This document shows positions 1-14,465 of a stretch of DNA of 64,000 bases, one piece after another (within the stretch, counting starts at the first letter, position 1; the number at the start of each line of letters is the position of its first letter). The notes beneath the pieces were generated by a model. It made no database searches and was not told the DNA's origin. It worked only from the letters and a program-made list of their open reading frames with translations. Source of the DNA: Bradysia coprophila (lineage: Eukaryota > Arthropoda > Insecta > Diptera > Sciaridae); contig NW_023503409.1 of assembly GCF_014529535.1 (NCBI RefSeq), forward strand, positions 9,362,390 to 9,426,389. The letters are read 5' to 3'. The position numbers and the translations under genes are program-made.

Positions 1-15
1 ATCCCGACATAGAAA

Positions 16-170
16 GTGTGGATTTTCCTTTTACAAAACTTTAGGATACCGGTATCCCAACTGAGATACACATATTTTCCATCAAGGATACCGGTATCCT
101 TACTCAGAAAAAGTGGATTTTCCTTTTACAAAATGTTAGGATGCCTGCATCGCAACTGAGACGTTGCGAG
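16..170. repeat. Direct repeat with palindromic core
   Basis: A unit starting GTGGATTTTCCTTTTACAAAA occurs twice, at about 18 and 113, a period of about 95 bases. Each is followed by an AGGATRCC-type motif; a perfect palindrome GGATACCGGTATCC occurs at about 43 and 85, with a decayed version (GGATGCCTGCATCG) at about 139. The block runs off the left edge or close to it, so it may be the end of a longer tandem array or transposon. No coding sense was seen. Confidence 0.55.
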
Positions 171-474
171 ATTCCTACCTGCAAGAAATTCCTTATGGGC
201 GCGAAATTACACTAATAAAGTAGGAATTTCGCGTGGCGCGAAATTACTCGTTACCTGACAAAGTCCTTTTGACTACTAGCCCTTTGTCAACATTTACAAC
301 ACTAATTTCCACCTTTTTCCAATATACGTATAGGTTTCTGCTAGGTCTCTGTCTTTACCACCGTTTTCTTCTTTTTGGCCTCCGTTTCTTCAGGTTTTAG
401 ATCTAGCATTGGAGATGTCAGATATGATAAGACAACTAATTCATGTGCATTTTTAAGCTGATTTTAGACTTCAT

Positions 475-639
475 GCAACGCACTTCAAGCATGAGTGGTA
501 CTCTAAATAGAGTACTGAAACTTGACTATGTTCGAACAAATTTTAGAACTGTAAAGAACTTTGGAAATTTTTTTCATACAAAAAATAGTTATCTATTTCG
601 TAGCTGTCATTAAAAGCACTTTTGCTTGAAGTGCGTTGC
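475..639. mobile_element. Small inverted-repeat element (MITE-like)
   Basis: A perfect 16-base inverted repeat, GCAACGCACTTCAAGC at 475-490 and its complement at 624-639, bounds 165 bases with no coding capacity. Both ends are flanked by TTCAT (470-474 and 640-644), a possible 5-base target duplication. The inner part of the right end (GCACTTCAAGCAAAAGTG in reverse) recurs at about 41325, which suggests a dispersed family. Superfamily not assigned. Confidence 0.5.
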
Positions 640-1557
640 TTCATCTCATCAATATTCGCTACCATTTTACGGTTTATGGCTTTGCGATCCTACAGCTCGA
701 AAAGTGAAGAAGTGAGAAAAACAAGGAAATTCTTCTTAGCAAAACTCATCAACTAGGATGTTTTATAACAGCTGGAGCGCTCTGTCCCTACTTTTTATTT
801 CAGAAAATGTGTGTTTTGGTATGGAGTCATCACTGCTTCTGGCAAATCAATGCCTCCATACCAGTGCCTATTTTAAGGGAATTAATTCCTCAATTTTTTA
901 CTCATTTTTTTTTACTTATTTACTTCCAAGGCCACCATATTGAACAACTTCTGGATTTTTTAGCTGTTTTCGACCATGTCAATTTTGAATGTTCATTCTT
1001 AAGATTCACGAACAAATAAAATTTTTGAATTTTCGGGAATTTTAATTCCCTAAAATAGGCCCTGCTTCTTACTCAGCAACTACAGGAAACGGATCAATCA
1101 TAATTTGGTTTGATTCATTTCATATTTCGCAGTTTCTGGTCTCCCTCAATAAACAAAAATTCCTGTGAATTCAATTGAAGTTTCTGTGACGTCATCTCTG
1201 TTCGGTGCATGAAATGAAAGCCGCGTAATTTCTTAATTTTTATTTTTATTTTATGAATGAATAACCCTTTAAACTAAACAAAAAAAAAGTTCTTACAATA
1301 AGTATATTAAACTAATAGAAATTCGGTGAAGTACGTTTAAGCTTTAGCTTTGTTCTTGTTCATCGGAAACGACAAAAGTAAAAGGAATCTTTATCAAATT
1401 AATAACCGGTAGGGTTCACACACTTCACTTCATTTATCAAGAAAAACAGTTCAATTTTGACTTGCGATTTGTTGGTCGAAGTAAAAGAAAAACGGGGTGA
1501 AAATGAATATATAAAGAAAGACGAATACAAAATTGCTATTACTCGTGTAAAACAAAT
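640..1557. other. Non-coding stretch, including TER94 3' UTR
   Basis: No conserved coding sequence was recognised. The last few hundred bases before 1558 are AT-rich and presumably hold the 3' UTR of the leftward TER94 gene (AT-rich TTTATTTT motifs around 1238-1255 could serve as reverse-strand poly(A) signals). Short ORFs at 758-1019 look like chance. Confidence 0.5.
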
Positions 1558-5030
<3,473 letters not shown>

Positions 5031-6060
5031 CACTCAATTGTTTTATATAAATCAAATACGATAAACAAGATCAGGGTTTTTTAAGAAAATTTTCAATTAT
5101 TTTTCGATGTAGAGAACAAAGCGGCGGTAGTACAAACTCACAGTCACAAATCGAATGGCACTGGTAGAGTTGCCAGGGTTGCCAGCCAGTAAATTGGTGT
5201 TGATACACGTTGCCACATATCAAACTTTTAGTACATTCGAACGAAAATTATGAGCGGATTGGAAAAATTTGATTTCAGCGCGCTGTGAAAAAGAAATGAC
5301 GAAAAATACGATAAACAAAATATAGTTCCTATCGTTTCCACTTAATCTCTTGCACTGCATCAATTACATGTTTACCTCAAGAACCAAATTTCTTGCATCA
5401 GAAACAAAATTCGTATTGGTTGTTCTCTTGACAAGTTAGAATTTTGTTTGCCAATTAGAAAAAAAATCGTACTCCGGTTTGAAAATAGTTCCGTTTATAT
5501 GACATTTAAACAAAGGCAGGTGAATCAAAATGATCCTTTGTTTACTTGACAGCTGTCACACAACCGGAGTGTTATTTTTTAAACAGATCCTAGCTTTATG
5601 TGTCTGTAAATAAGTATAAAATTGAAAATTTTCGGTTTCAGTTTGCTACTCCGAGTCGAAGCTACTATCGTGGCCTCTTTTGTATTCCGAATTGTTACAT
5701 GCATTACCAACGCTGATCTAACAGCCCTAAGAGCAAACGCATTTAGAAGGGCTATTTGGTGAATAGACTTCAGTTTTTCTGATTCCAATTTTAATTGCAC
5801 AAAAAGCGAAAAAGCCAGTAGTTAGTTCTTGATTTGTGACGAACTTTTAACTTGTAAAAAAGCCTATCGGACCTCAATAGCCGACGCTTATGCTTGGTAT
5901 TTTCATGCAAAAGAATAGCCACATTCCTCGCTTCCTTGGCCTTATTCTAACGCAAAATATTCTATATTTTGCATGCGTATGTTCACACACCACACTACAC
6001 ATTCAATCTAGCACACTACACAACATAAGAGCGTTCGAAGTAAATATCATTTTGTCTGAA
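5031..6060. other. Upstream of TER94; weak foldback
   Basis: The TER94 5' UTR and promoter must lie in the first part, but no clear TATA box or initiator was seen. At about 5470-5572 an imperfect inverted repeat pairs ACTCCGGTTTG with CAACCGGAGT, with inner arms around AAACAAAGGC/CCTTTGTTT, and looks like a roughly 100-base foldback relic. Nothing else is supported. Confidence 0.4.
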
Positions 6061-6130
6061 CCCGTGGCTTTGGTGCTAGAGCTCTCGACTTATAATCGAG
6101 AGGTCGCGTGTTCAAATCCGCGGCTGGGCA
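6058..6130 (+). pseudogene. tRNA-like relic (anticodon-like TAT) or SINE head
   Basis: The stretch has an A-box-like TGGCTTTGGTGCTAGAGC, a clean 5-bp anticodon-type stem CTCGA/TCGAG around the loop CTTATAA (anticodon would be UAU, isoleucine) and a B-box-like GTGTTCAAATCC. The T stem cannot form properly (GCGTG against CCGCG) and the acceptor halves pair only at CCC/GGG, so it is not a convincing working tRNA. It could be a degraded tRNA copy or the tRNA-derived head of a SINE. Confidence 0.5.
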
Positions 6131-6419
6131 AGATGATTTTTGCTGAAAGGTAATGGAAAAATAATCGAAATAGGCGAAATATTGTATAGCAAACACATGA
6201 CAGCTCGAAGCGTGCGCTCCGAAGTAAACAAACAAAATGGCCGTTGGTCCATGTAAAATACTGAAACAATATAATAATCATTCACAATACAGGACATAAC
6301 TGCGTTGCTCTCACTTCAGAGTATGAGAGGAAGAATTTGTAATGACAGAAACGCAAATTTAAATCCCCATAATGTCGCATTATAATGAATCTGTCAGCAG
6401 GACAAGCAAGAGCTTTCGT

Positions 6420-6611
6420 CAATGAAAGTAAACTCTATATACCTATTGGTATGGTCTAATGTCAAAATTTGTATGAAGCGGAGGAAATAGCGATTTCATA
6501 TAGACAAACTCGCCTCTCAATGATTTTCATTGAAAGGTGAGTTTGTTTATATCAAATCGCTATTTCCTCCGGTTTGTATGGACAGACCATATCTGGTTTG
6601 TACATTCATTG
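6420..6611. mobile_element. Foldback MITE, hAT-type, copy 1
   Basis: The 192-base element begins CAATGAAAGTAAA and ends with TTCATTG. The flanks GCTTTCGT (6412-6419) and GCTTTTGT (6612-6619) match at 7 of 8 bases, as expected for an aged 8-base hAT target duplication. The body is a near-palindrome: GGAGGAAATAGCGATTT at 6480 pairs with its complement ending at 6570, and CAAACTCGCCTC with GAGTTTG near the centre at about 6524. It shares its ends, but not its arms, with the element at 57141-57345. No ORF. Confidence 0.75.
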
Positions 6612-6900
6612 GCTTTTGTTGGTGTCTTAAACTGAACTCATCATACGGTTTTGATTTTCGTTGGTTTCATCAGATCTATTCATGCCACTTGCATTCCTTC
6701 ACATATTAGTAGCGCTTGTCTTTACGTCTCTTCAGTTCTACAGATTCTACACGTACGTTTGAGTGAAACGACTCTATTTACGCTCCTTTTGTTGACAACA
6801 TGTTCCCGATGGTCTTAATCTGTTCTTTCCTAACCTTCACAGCCCGCTTACAAATTGAAATTTGAACAAAATATGGAAAATTACTGGCTTTGAACTGACG

Positions 6901-8594
6901 CCCAAGTAGCATTTCATAACCGCGGTTGGAAAATGTCTTATTCGTTGCAAACTTTTTCGTTGTCCAACGGTTATGTAACGAATAAGTTATGCTCAAAATA
7001 ACTTATTCGTTATATAACCGTTTCACAACTAATTCGTTATCATTCAATTTTTAACGAATTAGTGGTGCAACCGTTAATAAACGAATAAGTGAATAGATAA
7101 TTTTTGCCAAAAACTTATTCGTCAATTAACCGTTATGCAACCAATAAGTTGAGGAAATCTCTTTCACTAATTCGTCGTAAAACGGTTGAGCAACTAATGC
7201 ATTTGCAAATTTGCGTCAGTTGGAATCAAGATGTCATGCTAAAAAGTTCGCTCGGAATATATACCTATCTATGAGACACTTTTTATGCTTTAGTGTTTCA
7301 GTTTTCATACGATGTCACTATGTGAAACAATGAAATTTGAAGAATGTTTGTGCTGAAAATTGTGAATACTTTGTGAATTGTCGTATTTTTCTAACTTATT
7401 GCCAATTAATCATTCGCATTCAGGACTTTTTATTTTATTTCGATAAATTATGATTTTATAAGACAAAAGTACTTCTACGGCATGGGTAAATATTGTTTTA
7501 ATTTTTTTATAAATCAAATTGAAACTACATATTCAAAGTATTCGCGCTAATATTCACTTACTGCATAGCAAATGGTACCAACCAAAAAAAATAAAAATTT
7601 CATAAATTCCATACATTTCAGTAGACAGCAAACTGACAAGGTGCTGACAAGGTGCGATTTCGCAGTCAGTGCAAAAATGAATTAATTTAAATTTTATTTT
7701 TATAAAACTAATTTGAACGCGTAGATTTTTTTTAAACTTAAATTTTGAATGAACATAGTGTCTTTGATCATTTAAAAATAAAAAACTTTTTGATGCGAAT
7801 GATCAATTCGTAAATCAACATTTTATTGATCAATTTCACTAGTTTTGTTTGCCGCTGTTGTCGACGTTAGGTTTCTTTATGTTATTTGTTAGGTCTCTTG
7901 ATAGGAGTTAGGGTCGACAACAGTATCTTACAATAAAAGTGAAATTGATGGATAAAACTTTGTTGAATTGGCATTAAGACAATACAGTGCTAATTATCAA
8001 AGATGTAGAAAAACGAGTGGAAAAACGTGTGACTGACTGAATTGTTGACTAAAATCGAACCGTAAAATAAAATAAGAACAATTCACCTTACTTTATTTAC
8101 GCACCAAATGATGAATGATAATAAATAATAATACAAAAATCAGTTGAATTGCTGTGCATAAAAACATCTTTTCAGTGCATAAATAATGTAAATTGATTTA
8201 CGAATATTGCACATACAATTTTCCAGATAAAACGTGTTCTTGAAAGTGTAGCTATAAGCTGAATTTAATGATAAACGAAAAAGTTGTGAAACGGTAGTAC
8301 AACTAATAAGTAAGACGGTATCGAATTTTCAAATGTGATTTATAAGTCCTACGTCGGTCATACAACCGTTTTACAACTTTAACCAATTCGTTGTAATAAC
8401 CGTCTTACAACCAATTCGTTACTAGAATCGTACAACTTTCGCAACTGGGCAAAAACCGTTGCACAACCGTTATTGCAACGTTGTAGCAACGTTGCGACAA
8501 CTAATTAGTTATTTTTAGTTATCTTCAAATATTTTATAACCGCGGTGTAATAACAGTTGCACAACCGAATTTTAACCGTTGAATGCTACTTGGG
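6901..8594. mobile_element. 1.7 kb non-autonomous element full of internal repeats
   Basis: CCCAAGTAGCATT at 6901 is mirrored by AATGCTACTTGGG ending at 8594. Inside, variants of AACCGTTGTGCAACGAATAAGT repeat many times in both orientations near each end (about 6915-7200 and 8280-8590). The AT-rich middle holds a smaller inverted pair (GCTGTTGTCGACGTTAGG near 7853 and its partner near 7905-7925). No transposase or other ORF of note was seen. A target duplication was not evident, so the superfamily is unassigned. Confidence 0.65.
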
Positions 8595-8755
8595 ACAGTT
8601 TGTGCTAAAACAACTTGCGGCGGCTCTTCATATTGCGAATGGCATTTTCGCGCTACCTAACCTAAAACATCAACTCAAACAACGAAAGATCTGCTGTTGA
8701 TTTTGTTTCACATAAATTTCATAAATTTAATCGAAGGCAACGTAGAAGCGTAACC

Positions 8756-11512
8756 ATGGACATTTTGGAGTTTTCGGATATTATGGCCGAAGTCAAGGGG
8801 AGCATGGTAACGTAACTGAATATGCTGTACACATCAAAAGTTTCCAATGCAAACAAACAACATGTTTTTTGTCACAGACTTCTGGTCGCTTAAAACTCAC
8901 CGACCAGAATATCATCTTCAAAAATTCGAAAACCGGAAAAGTCGAACAAATTCTTGCTGACGACGTGGAATTGGCTAACTATCAGCGTTTCGTCGGCTTT
9001 TTCGGCATTCGCCTGTTCATGAAAAACGGAAACCTTCATCGGTACACCGGTTTCAAATCTGGTGACGAGGAGAAGATTTCCAAATTCTTCAAGACCACCT
9101 ACAACAAGGACTGCTTGGAAAAGGAATTGTCGTTGAAAGGATGGAACTGGGGAACAGTTCATTTCACTGGCTCCGTGCTGAGTTTCGATTGTGATAAGAA
9201 AACGAGCTTCGAAATACCATTACAACATGTGTCGCAATGCACCACTGGCAAAAATGAGGTAACCATTGAGTTCCATCAGAACGACGACGCTCCGGTCAGC
9301 CTGATGGAAATGAGAATGCACATTCCTGCATCCGAATCTTCAGAAATCGAACCGGTCGATGCGTTCTACCAAAACGTAATGAAACAGGCATCGGTTATAT
9401 CCGTGTCCGGCGATGCCATTGCTATATTTAGAGAAATTCAATGTCTGACACCGCGGTAAGTGAAATGAATTTCCGTCTCGGTAACAAGTGACTAATTTAC
9501 TGTTGTCCCGTTGCCATACAGTGGTCGGTACGACATCAAAATCTTCCAAACATTCTTTCAACTTCACGGCAAAACGTTCGACTACAAAATTCCCATGTCG
9601 ACGGTGTTGCGTTTGTTTTTGTTGCCGCACAAAGACAATCGGCAAATGTTTTTCGTTTTGTCGCTGGATCCGCCAATAAAACAAGGTCAAACCCGCTACC
9701 ATTATCTTGTGCTGCTGTTTTCGATGGAAGAAGAAACCTCAATCGAGCTACCATTCACGGACACCGAACTCAAGGAGAAATACGAAGATAAACTCACGAA
9801 AGATCTGTCTGGACCAGTCTATGAAGTGCTGGGTGAGCTAATTGCAACTTCACGTCCTACAAATTACTATTTTAATCTAACTAAGTCGTTCTAATGCGCT
9901 TGAAATTCCACAGGCAAGGTGATGAAAGTTCTCATAAATCGTAAGCTTACTGGGCCTGGAAGCTTTGTAGGGTAAGTGCAAAGGCTTCAAGTCTATGCTG
10001 AAAGACACTTCAAGATTAAACTTACCGTTTCAGTCACACTGGTACACCTGCCATAGGATGTTCGTTCAAAGCTGCAGCTGGTCTGCTATATCCCTTGGAG
10101 AGAGGCTTCATGTACGTTCACAAACCACCGATTCACATACGCTTTGAGGAAATTGCTTCCGTCAATTTTGCCCGAAGTGGTGGATCGACACGTAGTTTCG
10201 ATTTCGAAATCGAACTCAAATCGAACACCGTGCACACATTCAGCAGCATCGAAAAGGAAGAATACTCCAAACTGTTCGACTTCATCAATGCAAAGAAGAT
10301 TCATGTGAAAAATACCGGCAAAAATGTAAGTTACGCCGTCCGCACCAACTGTAGCTCAGAGTTCGTTGAACCATTTAGTGAACGTGCCTATTGTTCGATG
10401 AATTTCAGGATAAATCCAGCTACAAAGACGATTTCGGTGATTCGGACAATGAAAATGAACCGGACGCATATTTGGCTCGAGTCAAAGCCGAGGCTAAGGA
10501 ACGTGATTCCGATGATGACGGTGGAGATTCAGACGAATCGACCGATGAAGATTTCAACCCTGGCGAACAGAATGATGACGACGTGGCGGAAGAGTAAGAC
10601 AATTTCTTGTGATGTCACACCCAATTCGGTTGTTGTTCAACGGCAATCCTCTTTTCACAGATTCGACAGTAACGTTTCCACATCAGACTCGGATGAAGAA
10701 GGTGGATCGGATAACAAAGCTAGTGAAAAGAAGAAGGAGAAGAAAAAGGAACGGAAGGAGAAGAAGAGAGACAAGAAGGAACCGTCGGAATCGGTGAGTA
10801 GATGTGGATTCAGAAGCCTGGAATGCATCAAACGAATCATTTTCCCTTCGGAACATTTCAGAAATCGAAAAAGTCGAAATCCAAACGAGTCGAAGGTCAG
10901 CCAAAACGAGCACAGACGGCGTTCCTGATATTTATCAACGAGAAACGCGAACAAATCAAAAATGAAAATCCCGGAATCAAAGTGACAGAAATTTCCAAGA
11001 AAGGAGGTGAAATGTGGCGAGAACTCAAAGACAAATCGGTAAGGCGATTCATTCAACGCGAATTCATTCTCAGAAAATTGAATTTTTTCCTATTTAATTG
11101 CAGGAATGGGAGCAGAAAGCGAATAAAGACAAGGAACGGTATGCTGATGAGATGAAAAAGTTCAAAGGATCATCGACATCCGGTGGTGAAAAGTCGAGTC
11201 CAGCGAAACGGAAACATGAAAGTCCTGGCACTAACAAGGGGGGCTTTAAGAGCAAGGAATACATTTCCGATGATGACTCAAGTGACTCTGATACCAAAGG
11301 ATCCAAAAAGAAGGTGGCAAAGGTGGGTTGTTGAACAGACATTCTGGTGTTTCAGCATTTTCATGAAACTCATTCACTCACAGGTGCAGGACAAGAATGA
11401 TAAATCATCGAAGAGCTCCAAGAAGAGCAGTAAAGATGATGACGACGACGACGAGGAAGAGGAAGAAGATGATGACGAAGAAGAAGAATCAACTGGCGAG
11501 GATAGCGATTAA
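8756..11512 (+). CDS. Ssrp: SSRP1, HMG-box subunit of FACT
   Basis: With Spt16 it forms FACT, which loosens and rebuilds nucleosomes during transcription, replication and repair in the nucleus. Eleven phase-consistent exons: 8756-8806, 8878-9455, 9522-9832, 9914-9971, 10034-10325, 10409-10593, 10661-10793, 10862-11038, 11104-11322, 11384-11512 (ten listed junction sets account for the whole 710 aa; Drosophila Ssrp is about 720). The start MDILEFSDIMAEVKG matches the family N terminus. Tandem pleckstrin-like domains occupy roughly residues 1-430, with hallmark segments such as SFDFEIELKS. An acidic serine-rich stretch follows, then a lysine block and one HMG box from about residue 550 (PKRAQTAFLIF to the segment around ERYADEMKKF), and an acidic Asp/Glu tail. 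An AATAAA lies 51 bases after the stop. Long reverse ORFs over this gene are shadows. Confidence 0.95.
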
Positions 11513-11562
11513 GTGTTTCAGTATTAAGTTTTGGTGCATTGTCCGTGCAGACACTTTTCGTT

Positions 11563-11568
11563 AATAAA
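11563..11568 (+). terminator. Poly(A) signal of SSRP1
   Basis: AATAAA about 50 bases after the SSRP1 stop codon, in an otherwise ordinary short 3' UTR. It lies only 67 bases from the stop codon of the converging eIF2B delta gene, so the two transcripts probably end in, or overlap across, this short space. Confidence 0.7.
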
Positions 11569-11634
11569 ACCAATGGATTTTGTCATAATTTTCATTTATC
11601 GATCAACAAGAAAACGACACATAAACGCCACCGG

Positions 11635-14465
11635 CTAGTAGCCGATTTCGGATGGCTTAATTCGAAGTATGACTGGCACACTTGTACAAGGTAAAATAGC
11701 TAATTCGGTGACAACAGCAGCAACTAGTTCGGGCGGTGTTACGTCATACCGTAGATTGAGTGGCGTTAGGTGTGACATCGATTTCCAATTTTGCATTTCG
11801 TTCGACGTGGACTTACCCGTCGTTAGCACTAGATCTTGAGGATTTCCTGCAAGAAAAAACACAAATTTTCGTTAATCACATTGAGGAGCTGGAAATTGGA
11901 CGGTCTGCGCACCTATTTCGTTAAATACAAACGCATCGGTTTGGACACGTTCACTAAACTTGTGTGTTTCGCAGCACACCAACACCGGGACATTATAAAA
12001 TTTCGCCATAAGAGCCACTTGGGCAGTTCCAGCTCGAGACATCACGTACCCATTAGCTAGTAAGGCATTAGCTCCCAACAGTACCTTCGTGACCTAATTG
12101 AACCATTTGAGCCGTTAAATTATGAAAAGTGAGAAGAATCTCCAACGACTTACGTCTGGCATAACGAATCCAATTGCATTGATCAGTACGAAGGTACATC
12201 GAATTTTAAGAGCCACCAATCTGCGAAGCATCTCTTGTCCCTCGTGGTGTGGCCGTGAGTCCACAACTATAACGCTAAAGTCTACGTTTCGCTTCTGCGC
12301 CTCCTCGATGATGTGGCATATTAACGAAGAGCATCCGAATGTCAGAATAACATCGCCGTTGGATATTTTCTCCTGAACAAAGATGCTAATTGCCTGGGCG
12401 GCTTTTTCAATTTGATCTCGCACGTAAGTGTCCACCGATTCGAGTAGATGCTCCTTTGATTCGGCATCCGTTTGATTGGCTGGAAGTTGTGATATTTGCC
12501 ACTTGATGAATTTCAATGCGTTCGTAATTGACACCGACAAGGGACGACATTGTTGCAAGTAATTGACGCACGGATGAAGAATCGCTTCAAGGCCACGACC
12601 GAATTCCTTTTGTGACGGTGTGTTGTAGTCTTCAATCACCTGTTTAGAGTGGAGAATATTGAACGGTAAATCTACGCTCCATGGAATGGACTGAAAGACT
12701 GAAAAACCTTTTTTATACGCTCCATGAAGGCAATACATCTCGCATTCGAACCGACAATATTTCCGTTTGCAAATTGTGCGCCTAATTTAACAATAGCCGG
12801 ATGAATTGCGTTGGAGTTGATAAACTTTTCGGGAGCCTTGTCCGCATAGAGATGATTGAATAATTTGACTTTGTGTTGAGGTAATTTAACAGAAACCGGT
12901 TTTTTGGTCGACGGCTGAAATGACCAAAAATATTGTAGAACCTAAGGAGCTTGGGAAATGAATGCCAAGAATTCTTACCGATATTTCCTTTGCCTTTTCC
13001 ACTTTGTCCGGTTTCGATTTAGTTTCTGTCGATTGGCCAGATGGTTGTCCCTTTGTCGTTTTTTCTGCTAATAGTTTTGCTTTAGCAGCTCTTTGTGCTT
13101 CTTGCTTTTCACGGCGTTCCGCTTTAGTTAAGGCTGGCTTCTCCGAGATGGTTGCGTTCTCCAGTTTTTTCACTATCGAGTCCGTCGTTGTGGCAGTTTC
13201 ATTTGTTGGTGCCGCTTCTGTCGTTTTACTTTTCTTCGCTAATTTGGCCTGCTTTTTCAGCTCCCGCTCAGCCATGATATCTTCGCGACTTTTTTCACTC
13301 TGCTCACCAGGCTGATCATTTCCACCTACCGCTGTCGGTGTGGCACTTTCATTCGATGGTGCAGCTTCTGTCGCTCCTTTATTTTTCTTCCCTAATTTGG
13401 CCTGCTTTTTCAGCTCTCGTTCAGCCATGATTTCTTCACGACTCTTGTCGCTAGGTCGAGCATTTCCACCTGCGTTTTGTACAGGTGTTGTCGATGGCGT
13501 CTGATTGACCACATCACCGACTTTCTCTTCAACCTTTGGCTCAGGTTTAGGCACTGATTTCATCGGTGAGACATTGCCAATATTTCTCGCTTTGTCTTGC
13601 TCTTTTTGCTTGGACAAACGTCTTGCCTCTCGCTCCACCAAAACGCCCTCACGACTTTTCTCCTCATCCACCCGTTTCATTTTGTCCATATAACTTCTCG
13701 AAATGTTATTACTAAATGGGCGATCCGCAGGCGTCTTTCGTATTTCTCCCGATACTTTCGATGGAGAGCTGAGTGGATTGTCAAGTGGTTTACTGTCTTT
13801 GAACAACGGTTGCTGATTGTTGTATGTTCGTTGTGGTGAAACGGGATTCGATTTGGTCGGATTATCCACGGAACTCGGTACAGCTGGATTTTCGTTTGAG
13901 TTTACTGTATTAGGATCGGTTGAAGCTGAGTTATCGGTGCTGGGATTTGTAGATTTTCGCTTGCGACCGTAGCGACGTTTCCGTCTCGATTGTTTCTGTT
14001 GTGTTTCTGAGGTGGCACACTGTTGCACAGGAGAGTTCTGTAATTAAACAGTTAGCTGTTAAAACAACGAAATTCAATAACAACGTCAGCTAGCTAAAGA
14101 AAGTCGAGAATAAAATACATGACGCAAGCTGTCTGATGATAATCGATCTTTGTACACCAATGGCTAGAAGTTCTGAAAACTTAAGATCGATTTAATCCTA
14201 CGGTTACTTCGAATAGTTCGATGATACATTAGGCAAACATTTAAGCGGTAACCTTTTAGAAACGGCGAGCTAGTCATCTGTTCTTGACAACCACGACGCC
14301 GGCTATTTAAACGTATGAAGTAACAGAGTTTGATGATTCGCCGGCCATTTGTAAAAGGTTAAATAGATTAACTAGTATGCGAGTGCAATGAATAATGACA
14401 TCGATAAAGAAACGCTAAATTCAAGTTACATTTTTGATGTATACCTGTTGTTCTGTGGCTTCCAT
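11635..14465 (-). CDS. eIF2Bdelta: Translation initiation factor eIF2B, delta subunit
   Basis: A regulatory subunit of the cytosolic guanine-nucleotide exchange factor for eIF2; with alpha and beta it senses phosphorylated eIF2 alpha in the stress response. Six exons: 14465-14445, 14037-12979, 12914-12708, 12639-12154, 12093-11913, 11846-11635, together 721 aa. The start is MEATEQQ followed by GTATAC. The C-terminal half is the conserved eIF2B alpha/beta/delta Rossmann-like domain, with [54 protein letters not shown] and YDVTPPELV. The long N-terminal third is Lys/Glu-rich and repetitive, with related [12 protein letters not shown] and [12 protein letters not shown] units. It is longer than the fly protein as I recall it, because of this region. 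It converges on SSRP1 with 122 bases between stop codons. Confidence 0.94.

Noticed and set aside
6058-6130. Functional tRNA-Ile(UAU) gene
   Set aside because: Acceptor and T stems do not pair; kept only as a relic.
10655-11056. 133-residue reverse-strand ORF over SSRP1
   Set aside because: Antisense shadow of the Lys/Glu/Asp-rich SSRP1 exons (giving Phe/Ser/Leu-rich protein); the forward exons are clearly coding.
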